The notes: a model not told the origin generated them from the sequence alone. A DNA stretch of 64,000 bases from Methylobacterium sp. J-077 (GCF_022829365.1 NZ_JAKSYJ010000119.1:124001-188000); one strand, 5' to 3'. Numbered from the stretch's first letter, positions 45,367 to 54,287 are shown. Made by a program: numbers and translations.

Positions 45367-46959
45367 TCAGAAGTCGCGCTGGACGCGGAGACGGATCTGC
45401 GAGACCGAGTCCTGCGTCGCGGTGCGCGGAACGAAGCTGCCGGCGTTGATGGCGGCGACGTTGGCGTAGGCGGTCGGGCTCTTGTCCTGGTCGATCGCCC
45501 GGCCACGGTTCAGGCCAATCTGCGTGTAGTAACCCTCGACGCCGATATCGAGGTCCTTGACCGGGGACCAGATCAGGCTCGCACCGGTGACGAACTCGTA
45601 GGTGTCGCGCAGCGCCTGGCTGAGCTGGTAGAACCGGGTGCCCGGCACGCCGACGGCGTTGCTGCCGGTGATGACGCCCGAACCCACAAGACCATAGGCC
45701 GCGCCCTGGGCGAGACGGGCGCTCCGGGAAAAACTCTGCGCGCCATAGGAGCCGAAGACGGCCGAGCGCCAGTCCGGCGACCAGTAATGCAGATACGACG
45801 CGACTGCGGTGACGCTCTGCGAGGTTTGCAGCTGGCCGGTGAACGGGTTGATCGTCGCGTCCGAGAAGTACTGGTTGAATTTCTGGCCCTGGATCGTCGC
45901 CGCGTTCGGTGAAGCCGAACCGCTGAACGCAGAATAGCCCGTGTAGAACTGCGCACCGTCGCCATAGGCGCCCTGCAGGTACAGGGCGTCGCCCGGCGTG
46001 ACGAACGGCGCGTTGATCTTCAGGCCGCCCTGCACCGCCCAGCCCTGAACGCTGTTGGTGTGCGCGACGCTGACGGTCGAACCGGTACCGATCGCGATAG
46101 TGCCGACGTTCAGCTCATGCGTCGCGGCCGACACTTGAGCCGAGCCCCAGGCCTGATCGAGGCGCAGGGCGCCGACGAAGTCGGGCAGACGCTCGCGCTG
46201 GATGCTGTCGATGTTGGCGAAGCTCGACGGTGCGCCCCTGGTGTAGCCGACGAAGACGGGGCTGACCGGGGCGGCCCCCCCGGACGGCGCGAAGATCGGC
46301 GTCCGGCGGAAGACGGGGTCTTCGATCGACAGGGTCGCCGACAGGCCGTTACCGAAGGTCGCCGTGTAGGCGAGCAGGTTGGTGGAGCCGACATCCGAAC
46401 CGGCGGTGCTGCCCGACATCTCGAAATCGTGGGCGTAGAAGTCGAAGAACGACGACGCGCGACCGGCGGTCAGGCCGGCGAACTGGATGAACGCCTTGTC
46501 GACGTTCACGACTTGCTGGACACGCGCGACCTGATCGACGCCGGTGGCGGCGTAGGCCAGGCCGATGCGCTCCTGGGTGCCGGACCGGCCGACGCCGGAA
46601 GCCCCGGCGCGGCTGCCGGCATCGAGGCGCACGAAGGCACGCAGGGTGCCGTAGGCGGTCTGGGTGCGGGCGTCGAGATTGAAGCGCAGCAACCCTCGAT
46701 AGCCCGAGGTGTCGCCGCTGTTGGTGCCGGCCTGGCGGGTATAGGCGGTGATGTAGCCGCCCTCGAACCGGGCCCGGCCCGAGATGCGGAGGCAGGTATC
46801 GGTGCCGGGGATGTAGAAGAACCCGGCACCGAAGGCTGAGCAGACGCGGACGTACGCGATCGGCGCTGCCGTCTTGTCCGGAAGGTCGGCGGCGTGCGCG
46901 GCTCCGATCGCGGCGAAGGCGGCGGCTGAGCCGCGCAGAGAGTGCTGCAATCGTTTCAT
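45367..46959 (-). CDS. Outer-membrane porin, Omp2/porin_2 family (porin 2)
   Basis: A 530-residue paralogue of the neighbouring porins. It has a signal peptide (AAFAAIGAAHAADLP), YVRVCSAFGAGFFYIPGTDTC, the shared central block GAPSSFANIDSIQRERLPDF and the C-terminus IRLRVQRDF. It departs from its sisters just after the signal peptide, where LPVKKAAPIEY is LPDKTAAPIAY. The ATG at 46959 has GAGG upstream. Closest to porin 3 by eye over most of its length. Confidence 0.93.
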   Translation of the reverse strand: MKRLQHSLRGSAAAFAAIGAAHAADLPDKTAAPIAYVRVCSAFGAGFFYIPGTDTCLRISGRARFEGGYITAYTRQAGTNSGDTSGYRGLLRFNLDARTQTAYGTLRAFVRLDAGSRAGASGVGRSGTQERIGLAYAATGVDQVARVQQVVNVDKAFIQFAGLTAGRASSFFDFYAHDFEMSGSTAGSDVGSTNLLAYTATFGNGLSATLSIEDPVFRRTPIFAPSGGAAPVSPVFVGYTRGAPSSFANIDSIQRERLPDFVGALRLDQAWGSAQVSAATHELNVGTIAIGTGSTVSVAHTNSVQGWAVQGGLKINAPFVTPGDALYLQGAYGDGAQFYTGYSAFSGSASPNAATIQGQKFNQYFSDATINPFTGQLQTSQSVTAVASYLHYWSPDWRSAVFGSYGAQSFSRSARLAQGAAYGLVGSGVITGSNAVGVPGTRFYQLSQALRDTYEFVTGASLIWSPVKDLDIGVEGYYTQIGLNRGRAIDQDKSPTAYANVAAINAGSFVPRTATQDSVSQIRLRVQRDF

Positions 46960-47094
46960 CAACAGCCTCAATATTTGAGGATCGTTCCGCACATTTTCTC
47001 AGTCTATTCTGCGCGTTGCAGAGTATTCTTTCGCGCGGAGGCCGACGACGGCGAGCGATCGAGGGCGACCGGCCAGCGGGAGGACGCTCGCGAC

Positions 47095-47122
47095 GAAAAA
47101 GGCCCGGCGCGGAACCGGGCCT
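47095..47122 (-). terminator. Rho-independent terminator of porin 3
   Basis: Minus strand AGGCCCGGTTCC / GCGCCGGGCC, then TTTTTCG, about 60 bases downstream of the porin 3 stop; near-copy of the terminators at 45276 and 49808. Confidence 0.85.
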
Positions 47123-47183
47123 GGGGAGTCGAGATGCACGAGGAAGGGGGCCGGGACGGAAGCCCCGGCACCGATGTGTCGGA

Positions 47184-48794
47184 TCAGAAGTCGCGCTGGA
47201 CGCGGAAGCGAACCTGCGAGATCGAGTCCTGCGTCGCGGTGCGCGGAACGAAGCTGCCGTTGTTGATCTGGGCGATCGCGTTGTACGCGCCCGGGGTCTT
47301 GTCGAGATCGATCGCCCGACCGCTCTTCAGGCCAATCTGCGTGTAGTAGCCCTCCACGCCGATATCGAGGTCCTTCACCGGGGACCAGATCAGGCTTGCA
47401 CCCGCGACGAACTGGTAGGTGTCGCGCAGGGCCTGGCTCAACTGATAGAACCGCGTGCCCGGCACGCCGACGGCATTGGTGCTGAAGGCGTTGCCGCCGC
47501 CGAGCGTACTCGCGACGTTGAAGGCCGCGCCTTGGGCGAGGCGCGCGCTGCGGGAGAAGCTCTGCTCGCCGTAGGAGCCGAAGAAGGCCGAGCGCCATTC
47601 CGGCGACCAGTAGTGCAGGTACGACGCCACCGCGGAAAAGGTCTGCGAGGTCTGCAGCTGGCCGGTGAACGGGTTGATTGTCGCGTCCGAGAAGTATTGG
47701 ACGAACTTTTGACCCTGGATCGTGGCCGCAGTCTGCTGGTACGAACCGCTGAACGCGGAGTAACCGGTATAGAGCTGCGCTCCATCGGCGTAGGCGCCCT
47801 GCAGGTAGAGCGCGTCGCCCGGCGCGACGAACGGCGCGTTGATCTTCAGGCCGCCCTGCACCGCCCAGGCCTGGACGCTGTTGGTGTGCGCGAGATTGAT
47901 GCCGGTGCCGCTTCCGGTGGGTGCACCAAGAACGATGTTACCGACGTTCAGCTCATGCGCGGCAGCCGAGATCTGAGCCGAGCCCCAGGCCTGGTCGAGG
48001 CGCAGGACGCCGACGAAGTCGGGCAGGCGCTCGCGCTGGATGCTGTCGATGTTGGCGAAGCTCGACGGTGCGCCCTTGGTGTAGCCGACGAAGACGGGGC
48101 TGACCGGATTCGCAGGCCCTGGCGGCGCGAAGATCGGCGTCCGGCGGAAGACCGGGTCTTCGATCGACAGGGTCGCCGACAGGCCGTTGCCGGCGGTCGC
48201 CGTGTAGGCGAGCAGGTTGGTGGAAGCGTTGTCCGAGCCGGCGGTAGCGGCCGTGATCTCGAAATCGTGGGCGTAGAAGTCGAAGAACGAGGACGCGCGA
48301 CCGGCGGTCAGGCCGGCGAACTGGATGAACGCCTTGTCGACGTTCACGAACTGCTGCGCGCGGCCGACCTCATCGACGCCCGTGGCATTGTAGGCCTGCC
48401 CGATGCGCGCCTGGGTGCCGGAGGTGCCGATGCCGGAATAGCCGGTGCGGCTGCCGGCATCGAGGCGCACGAAGGCGCGCAGGGTGCCGTAGGCGGTCTG
48501 GGTGCGGGCATCCATGTTGAACCGCAGCCGGCCCTGGTAGCCCGACGTGTCGCCGTTGCCGGAACCCTGGCGCGAGTTGCTAGCCATGTAGCCGCCCTCG
48601 AACCGGGCGCGGCCCGAGACGCGCAGGCAGGTGTCGGTGCCGGGGATGTAGAAGAAGCCAGCGCCGAAGGCGGAGCAGACGCGGACGTACTCGATCGGCG
48701 CCGCCTTCTTGACCGGCAGGTCGGCGGCATGGGCTGCTCCGACCGCTGCGAAGGCAGCGGCTGAGCCGAGCAGCACGCTCTTCAAGAGCTTCAT
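47184..48794 (-). CDS. Outer-membrane porin, Omp2/porin_2 family (porin 3)
   Basis: A 536-residue porin: signal peptide MKLLKSVLLGSAAAFAAVG to AAHAADLP, conserved APIEYVRVCSAFGAGFFYIPG with the cysteine pair, the block PSSFANIDSIQRERLPDFVG, and the C-terminus FVPRTATQDSISQVRFRVQRDF. The ATG at 48794 has GGAGAT upstream and its leader is alignable with that of porin 4. Function as in the family: a trimeric outer-membrane channel. Confidence 0.94.
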   Translation of the reverse strand: MKLLKSVLLGSAAAFAAVGAAHAADLPVKKAAPIEYVRVCSAFGAGFFYIPGTDTCLRVSGRARFEGGYMASNSRQGSGNGDTSGYQGRLRFNMDARTQTAYGTLRAFVRLDAGSRTGYSGIGTSGTQARIGQAYNATGVDEVGRAQQFVNVDKAFIQFAGLTAGRASSFFDFYAHDFEITAATAGSDNASTNLLAYTATAGNGLSATLSIEDPVFRRTPIFAPPGPANPVSPVFVGYTKGAPSSFANIDSIQRERLPDFVGVLRLDQAWGSAQISAAAHELNVGNIVLGAPTGSGTGINLAHTNSVQAWAVQGGLKINAPFVAPGDALYLQGAYADGAQLYTGYSAFSGSYQQTAATIQGQKFVQYFSDATINPFTGQLQTSQTFSAVASYLHYWSPEWRSAFFGSYGEQSFSRSARLAQGAAFNVASTLGGGNAFSTNAVGVPGTRFYQLSQALRDTYQFVAGASLIWSPVKDLDIGVEGYYTQIGLKSGRAIDLDKTPGAYNAIAQINNGSFVPRTATQDSISQVRFRVQRDF

Positions 48795-48890
48795 AGATAT
48801 CTCCAAAACTTCGAGACCCGATAACACCAACGATCCCGGATTATCCGGTCATCGCAGCGTACTTTTTGTTTCGATCTGCGCTTTAAGTGG
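48795..48890 (-). promoter_or_regulatory. Porin 3 leader, homologous to the porin 4 leader
   Basis: Reading toward the ATG, GGGTCTCGAAGTTTTGGAGAT precedes TCTATG (20 of its bases recur before porin 4 with one or two changes). Similarity continues upstream to TGCCACTTAA about 100 bases away. It includes the ribosome binding site and suggests a shared promoter or leader control. Confidence 0.55.
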
Positions 48891-49807
48891 CATATTTAGA
48901 GATATCTCGCGTTTGAGATTCCTCTATGAGGGTCCACATGATGGATTTGACCGTTTCCAGGCAACATATATTTCATATCTTAGCAATTATTGCTTTGCGT
49001 TGTTGCGTAATGGCCACGTTTTGCGAATATTTGTAAGATTATTGGGTGGTTAATTGGCATTTATACTATGAAACGATCAGATATTTATTCACAGTTCTTG
49101 GTGACATATATCCGCGGGCGATAAGCTAGACTTCGCTCGCACGTGGCGGGGGTGCCAAAACGGTCGGGTGCGATACGAGGACCCGCCGCGCCGCCGCACG
49201 AGCGCCGTCGGCCACGACGGAACCGGCCGCGTTCGGCGCCTGATGGTCTGGACGCCGCGATCACGGAGACCGGCGCGTCGGCCTCCATCGCATCGAAGCT
49301 GGCTACGATTCGAGCGAGACGGCGCGCTGATTCGGGCGGTGCGCGGGGCCGACGCCGCGGCCGCTCGCCCGTGCGATGGGTGCAGCGACCGATCAGGCGT
49401 CAGCCGGGGGCGCGATCGAATCGGCCGTTCGGCGGTGGCGGGCACGGCTGGGCATCGGCAGAGCCTCACCGGCAGCACCGGGGCGCTTACCCGATTCGGC
49501 CTCAGCCTCGCGGCGACGCGAGAGCCTTCAGGGTCGTGCCGTTAGCCCGAATGCCGGTGGACGGCTTTTGCAGGCGACGCTGCTGGAGGCCGGTTACGGA
49601 GGCGGCACGGCGCGAAGCGGACGGGAAAGGCGGGTCGTACGCCGATGGCGTCGGCGGTTCATACCGGCCCTGTCTCAAGGTTCTCGCTGGGCCTGCGCGG
49701 TTGCGCGATCGGGGTGGGGCCCTGGGGGACCGTCACCGGCGTCGATAGCGGCGCGTCAGGAATGAACGGCAGCGGCGGCATCCCATACCTGTGGGCCGCT
49801 CGACAAC
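48891..49807. other. Unassigned spacer between porins 3 and 4
   Basis: About 920 bases. The part 48891-49130 is strikingly AT-rich; 49135-49800 is GC-rich with several overlapping open frames on both strands, all of which are arginine/proline-rich and unlike real proteins. I see no remnant of a porin in it. It could hold the porin 3 promoter, an RNA, or debris of a lost gene; I can support none of these. Confidence 0.4.
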
Positions 49808-49836
49808 GAAAAAGGCCCAGCCGGGGGGCTGGGCCT
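49808..49836 (-). terminator. Rho-independent terminator of porin 4
   Basis: Minus strand AAGGCCCAGCCC / CCGGCTGGGCC followed by TTTTTCG, about 60 bases after the porin 4 stop codon. Confidence 0.87.
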
Positions 49837-49896
49837 TGAGATCCGTGGGAGCACGGGAACCGGCGCCGGGACCATGTCCCGGCGCCGACCAGAGGA

Positions 49897-51561
49897 TCAG
49901 AAGTCGCGCTGGACGCGGAAGCGGACCTGCGCGGCGTCGTAATTGTTGACGGTCTTGATCGCGCCGGCCGCCAGAAGCGTATTGAAGTTCGCGCTGGTGA
50001 CACCGATGGTCTTCGATTGGTCGATGACGCGACCCGACTGCATGCCGGTGTTGATGTAGTTACCCTCAACACCGATATCGAGGTCCTTCACCGGCGACCA
50101 GATCAAGCTGGCGCCCGCGAGGATCTGATAGTTGTCGCGCAGCACCGGGCTCAGAGCGAAAAGGCCCGGGTTGGTGATGAAGGACGCCGAGCCCGCGGCA
50201 CCGCCGACCAAGCCCGCAGTCAGGCTCTCCGCGGCGCGGGCGCCCCGACCGAAGTTGGTTTGGCTGTAGCTCGCGAAGAGCGCCGACCGCAGGGCAGGCG
50301 TCCAGTAGTGCAGGAACGACCCGACCACGCTCAAGCTTTCCGCCAGCTGAAGCTTGCCGGTCAGCGGATTGAGGCTCGCATCCGCCAGATACTGGGCGAA
50401 CGGACCACCGTTGGTCGGCGTCACGCTGCTGGCGTAAGTGCCCGAGTAGGCGGTCACGCCGGTGTAGACGTTCGCGCCCTGGCCGTAGGCGCCCTGAAGA
50501 TAAAACGAGTCGCCCGGAGCGATGAAGGGCAGGTTGATCTTCAGGCCGCCCTGAACAGCGAACCCTTCCGTGGTCGTGGGACCGCCGCGGATGCCGCGGG
50601 CGGCAAACGCCGCGACCGGGTTGGCCTGAGCGGTGCCGAGGAAGGAATTGAACGACGAGCTGCCGATATTCACGTCCTTGACAGCGGCGGAGAGCTGCGC
50701 CGAACCGAACGCGGCATCGTAGCGCAGAGCACCGACGAAGTCGGGCATGCGCGACCGTTCGATCACGTCCTGGAAGGCGACCGACGTGGCATTGCCGGCG
50801 GCATCCGTGGCGAGGATCAGCGGGGAGAGGGCGTTTGCGAGCGTGAAGACCTGAGCAGACGAGGTACCCACTGCGGCGGCTGCGCCTCCCACAGCAGCGC
50901 TGTAGACTGTGTTCTTGCGGAAGTTCGGATCCTCAAGCGAGATCGTCGCGGAGAAGCCGTTCCCGACAGTCGCGGTGTAGGCGAGGAGGTTCGTGGAAGA
51001 GACGTCCGAGCCGGCCGTACCGCCGAAGAACTCAAAATCGTGGGCGTAGAAGTCGAAGAACGAGGACGCGCGACCGGCGGTCAGGCCGGCGAACTGGATG
51101 AACGCCTTGTCGACGTTGACGTATTGCTGAGCGCGGCTGAATTGATCCTGGCCGAGCGCCGGGAAGGCGTTGGCGATGCGCTGCTGCGTTCCGGAGGTCG
51201 AGAAGGCACCGGTACGGCTCGCGGCCTCGAGACGAATGAACGCGCGGAGGGTGCCGTAATCCGTCTGCGTCCGGGCATCCATGTTGATGCGCAGCAAGCT
51301 GCGGAACAGGGACACATCGCCCGTCTGGTTCTGAGCGCGGCTCTCGTTGGTCTGGAAGCCCACCTCGCCGCGGGCACGGCCCGAGATGCGGATGCAGGTA
51401 TCGGTGCCGGGGATGTAGAAGAAGCCGGCGCCGTAGGCCGAGCAGACGCGGACGTACTCGATCGGGACCGCCTTCTTGACCGGGAGGTCGGCGGCGTGTG
51501 CGGCTCCAATCGCGGCGAACGCGGCGGCGGAACCGAGTAGTGAGCTCTTCAAGAGCTTCAT
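49897..51561 (-). CDS. Outer-membrane porin, Omp2/porin_2 family (porin 4)
   Basis: A 554-residue porin, the longest and most divergent of the four. Signal peptide MKLLKSSLLGSAAAFAAIG to AAHAADLP, then VPIEYVRVCSAYGAGFFYIPGTDTC, and the C-terminus AQVRFRVQRDF. In the region where the others have VGYT and SSFANIDSIQRERLPDF it has a long alanine-rich insertion (GGAAAAVGTSSAQVFTLANA, LILATDAAGNATSVAF) leading to IERSRMPDF, probably a different surface or constriction loop. First in transcription order. The ATG at 51561 has GGAGAT upstream. Confidence 0.93.
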   Translation of the reverse strand: MKLLKSSLLGSAAAFAAIGAAHAADLPVKKAVPIEYVRVCSAYGAGFFYIPGTDTCIRISGRARGEVGFQTNESRAQNQTGDVSLFRSLLRINMDARTQTDYGTLRAFIRLEAASRTGAFSTSGTQQRIANAFPALGQDQFSRAQQYVNVDKAFIQFAGLTAGRASSFFDFYAHDFEFFGGTAGSDVSSTNLLAYTATVGNGFSATISLEDPNFRKNTVYSAAVGGAAAAVGTSSAQVFTLANALSPLILATDAAGNATSVAFQDVIERSRMPDFVGALRYDAAFGSAQLSAAVKDVNIGSSSFNSFLGTAQANPVAAFAARGIRGGPTTTEGFAVQGGLKINLPFIAPGDSFYLQGAYGQGANVYTGVTAYSGTYASSVTPTNGGPFAQYLADASLNPLTGKLQLAESLSVVGSFLHYWTPALRSALFASYSQTNFGRGARAAESLTAGLVGGAAGSASFITNPGLFALSPVLRDNYQILAGASLIWSPVKDLDIGVEGNYINTGMQSGRVIDQSKTIGVTSANFNTLLAAGAIKTVNNYDAAQVRFRVQRDF

Positions 51562-51660
51562 AGACATCTCCAAAGCTTCGAGACCCAATGATGCGGACAT
51601 GCCCGGTTTTCCGGATCTTGCCGCACGTCTTGTAGGTTTGGCCTGCGTCTTAGGTGGCAG
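51562..51660 (-). promoter_or_regulatory. Porin 4 leader, homologous to the porin 3 leader
   Basis: It shares GGGTCTCGAAG, TTTGGAGAT and the distal TGCCACCTAAG with the porin 3 leader over about 100 bases. The remaining spacer to 51981 shows no gene; it contains several GC palindromes but no T-run. Confidence 0.5.
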
Positions 51661-51981
51661 GCTCCTGCGGGCTCTCGCTTTGCGATGCCCCCGTGCACGA
51701 TCACCATGTGCGAACGGGTTTCGGCGAGCAATCAGAATTCGGCTCGGATAAATTGGTTCCTGTGCGATGTTGCCGCCCGGCAACAATATCAGAACGCCTT
51801 AGCCGGCAACAGCTTGCCGGATGTAATGATATGCTTGCCGGGGCGGCAGCGGTGCTGTCGAACCGGGCACGGCCGGTATCGCCCCGACCGGCCGGACGGG
51901 TCGGGGCGATCCGAGAATCACGCGTTCCGTGCCGTCCGGGCACCGGGCACCCCGCTCCGGGGCGATGCGTCCGGCCCCGGC

Positions 51982-52668
51982 TCACATCGGTGGCGTCAGA
52001 CCGTCCTTGCCGACCGCGACGCGGCGGGCCGTAACCTTGCCGTCCTCACCGCGCGCGGCGACCACGAACGCCTTGGCGCCGGCGGTGATCGCGCCAGCAT
52101 CGGCGGCCTCGAAGGTGACCACCGGAGCCTGCGGCGGCACCAGGATCTGGATCGACTGGCCGTTGCCGTAATCGACCGTGAGGGTGCGCTCCGCGCCGCT
52201 GCCGCTCGCCTTCACGGTGCCGTTGGTCATCGCACTTTTCACCCGCGGGGCGTCCGGTGCGGTCGACGATGCGGCGGCCTTCACGGTGCCGTTGGTCATG
52301 GTGCTCTTCACGGCAGAGCCGCCGGTGCGATCGGGGATCACGTCCCAGTCGTAATGGCCCTCGCCGGTGCCCCGCATCGATTCGGGGAACAGCACCACTT
52401 CCAGGGCCACCGGGGGCTCACCCTTGGTGGCGGTGCCGATGAACACGCCGTCCTTGATCTGGTCGAGCTGGGCCGGGACAACCCAGGAGACCTTGGCGTC
52501 CGGCGCCAGGCTCACGCGTTCGCTCTTGCCGTCCAGCGTCTTGAGGGTGAAGCCGCCGCCCTCGACGGCCTCAATCGTGCCACGCAGGCGCTCGGGCGGC
52601 GCGGCGGCCTGTGCGTGTGCGACGAGCGCCAGCAGGCTCGCCAGGGCGAGTGTCGGAAGTCTTGCCAT
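51982..52668 (-). CDS. Secreted hypothetical protein with internal repeat (228 aa)
   Basis: Signal peptide (1-21, LALASLLALVAHAQA), then a beta-rich domain with RLRGTIEAVEGGGFTLKTLDG, resembling an OB-like DUF5666 start. Two near-identical units follow, VKSTMTNGTVKA and VKSAMTNGTVKA (about residues 119-152), separated by a short A/S/P linker. A second beta-rich domain ends with ARGEDGKVTARRVAVGKDG. Function unknown; periplasmic or secreted. The gene stands alone between the porin array and the HupE gene. Confidence 0.75.
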   Translation of the reverse strand: MARLPTLALASLLALVAHAQAAAPPERLRGTIEAVEGGGFTLKTLDGKSERVSLAPDAKVSWVVPAQLDQIKDGVFIGTATKGEPPVALEVVLFPESMRGTGEGHYDWDVIPDRTGGSAVKSTMTNGTVKAAASSTAPDAPRVKSAMTNGTVKASGSGAERTLTVDYGNGQSIQILVPPQAPVVTFEAADAGAITAGAKAFVVAARGEDGKVTARRVAVGKDGLTPPM

Positions 52669-52806
52669 GTGGGGGTCCTCTCGCCGCGGAGACGTGCGCG
52701 GCGAGCGTGACCTGGGACTCGCGGGGCCGCCGTCAGCCCCGACCGGCCTGTGGCATTGCGACCGCCGCGCGCGGCTGTAACCGGATCGGGTCGAGGATGC
52801 CGAGGT

Positions 52807-53415
52807 TCAGGCCGGCAACGCCAGCAGCGCGAGGCCGGCCGCCGCGACCGCGGCGCCAAGCGCCGGAGCGGCCCGGGTCGCGCCGAGCCGTGCGGCCGCG
52901 AGGCCGAGGCCGATCCCGGCGCCGTGCAGGAGCGCGGTGGCGACGAGGAAACCGAAGCCGAAGGACAAGCCCGAGGCGGTCTCCGGCATCTCGGTGCCGT
53001 GGGCGTAGCCGTGGAACACCGCGAACACTCCGACCAAGCTGGCGAGCAAGGCCACCGGCGCCCGCAGGCCGACGATCGCGGCGAGGCCGAACACCACGAT
53101 GGAGAGCGCGATTCCGGTCTCGGCATAGGGCAGCGCCACGCCCACCATCCCGAGACCGGCGCCGACGCTCATCAGCGCCAGGAACGACAGGGGCAGCGCC
53201 CAGAGCGCTCGCCCGCCGCGGAGCGCGGCCAGCAGGCCGACCGCCACCATCGCCAGCACGTGGTCGGCGCCCATCAGCGGGTGCAGGAAGCCGGCTTCCG
53301 CGCCGAGCGCGGCCCCGTGGCCGGGATGGGCCAAAGCCGCCTGTGGCAGCAGCGCGAGCGCGGCCGGAAGGGCGGCCAGGGACGAGACGAGGGGAGCGGC
53401 GAGCAGGCGCTTCAT
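52807..53415 (-). CDS. HupE/UreJ family protein (nickel/cobalt permease type)
   Basis: A 202-residue membrane protein: signal-like N-terminus, then AHPGHGAALGAEAGFLHPLMGADHVLAMVAVGLLAAL, whose HPGH, HPLxGxDH motif is the metal-binding signature, and six hydrophobic helices with FHGYAHGTEMP and TALLHGAGIGLG. Family members import nickel for hydrogenase or urease. No hydrogenase or urease genes are in the window. The ATG at 53415 has AAGGAT upstream. Confidence 0.92.
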   Translation of the reverse strand: MKRLLAAPLVSSLAALPAALALLPQAALAHPGHGAALGAEAGFLHPLMGADHVLAMVAVGLLAALRGGRALWALPLSFLALMSVGAGLGMVGVALPYAETGIALSIVVFGLAAIVGLRAPVALLASLVGVFAVFHGYAHGTEMPETASGLSFGFGFLVATALLHGAGIGLGLAAARLGATRAAPALGAAVAAAGLALLALPA

Positions 53416-53484
53416 CGGTGATCCTTCAATAGGCTGCATAGGATGTAGCGCCGTTCCCATGTCTCTGCGAGGTCTCACCTCCGC

Positions 53485-53650
53485 TCAGAGCGTCATCGCC
53501 GCGTGGACCGCGTCCGGCTCCAACGGTTCCAGGAAGGCGGCGCCGATGCCGTGCTCGAAACGATAGGCGACCCGGGGGCGCCCCGTTGCCGATCGTAAGG
53601 ATCTCGCCGAGCTTCAAAGCTCGGTCGACCAGCAGACCGATGCCGCCCAC
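53485..53650 (-). pseudogene. Possible frameshifted small gene
   Basis: On the minus strand a frame from 53650 begins MGGIGLLVDRALKLGEILTIGNG with natural composition, then turns unnatural; from about 53583 a different frame reads RPRVAYRFEHGIGAAFLEPL to a stop at 53485, again natural. Joining them needs one frameshift near 53583-53590. It may be a decayed gene or a sequencing error. No family recognised. Confidence 0.3.
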
Positions 53651-53763
53651 GCACCGGCGTCGTGATTTCCGTAGCCGCAGCGTCCCGATCCTCGGCGGAA
53701 CTCCGGCCTCCGGTGCGCGTAACGGTCACGCCTTCGGGCGCGCCGCGCGGGAGGACCTGAGCC

Positions 53764-54285
53764 TTGGAGATCATCCACGACGACCCCCCGATGCCGGAGG
53801 AGATCGCCGCGGGCTTCTATCCGGCCTTCGAGGACGGATGGCGCCGCGCCGAGATCGCCGGCCGCTACGGGATGCTGGCCTTCGTGGCGATCTGCGCCCT
53901 CGGCCTCCTGGGGCACGGGCCGTTCAGCGAGCGCACCCGCACCAACGCGGACGATTCGATCACCATCCGGTACGAGCCCGTGGTCCGGTTCGGCGCGCCG
54001 ACGATCCTGCGGCTCGACACCCGCGTGCCCCCGGGGGGCGACAAGGTCGCGGTGACCATCGCCAAGAACCTCGTCGACTTGTTCGGCCTGGAAAGCATCA
54101 CGCCGCGCCCCGAGACCTGGCAGATCGCCGGCGCGAGCATCCGGCTGGTCTTCCCGGTGCAACAGGGCGAGAGCCGTGCGCTGATCCGCTTCACCGGGTC
54201 GCCGAGCTTCCACGGCGGTGTCGACCTCACGGCCCGGCTCGATGCCGGCGAGACCCTGTCCTGGTCGCAATACGCGGTGCCGTAG
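53764..54285 (+). CDS. Hypothetical membrane-anchored protein (173 aa)
   Basis: It starts with TTG preceded by GGGAGGA. One transmembrane helix at about residues 35-52 (YGMLAFVAICALGLLGHGPF) follows a cytoplasmic FYPAFEDGWRRAEIAGR; the outer part is beta-rich (IRYEPVVRFGAPTILRLD, FTGSPSFHGGVDLTARL). It is followed two bases later by a YetF-like gene, so the two form an operon and the proteins probably interact. I recall such pairs in Rhizobiales without a known role. Confidence 0.8.
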   Translation: MEIIHDDPPMPEEIAAGFYPAFEDGWRRAEIAGRYGMLAFVAICALGLLGHGPFSERTRTNADDSITIRYEPVVRFGAPTILRLDTRVPPGGDKVAVTIAKNLVDLFGLESITPRPETWQIAGASIRLVFPVQQGESRALIRFTGSPSFHGGVDLTARLDAGETLSWSQYAVP

Positions 54286-54287
54286 CC

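Noticed and set aside
49135..49800. Several overlapping open frames between porins 3 and 4
   Set aside because: All are rich in R, P and G, lack ribosome sites and look like translated non-coding GC-rich DNA.
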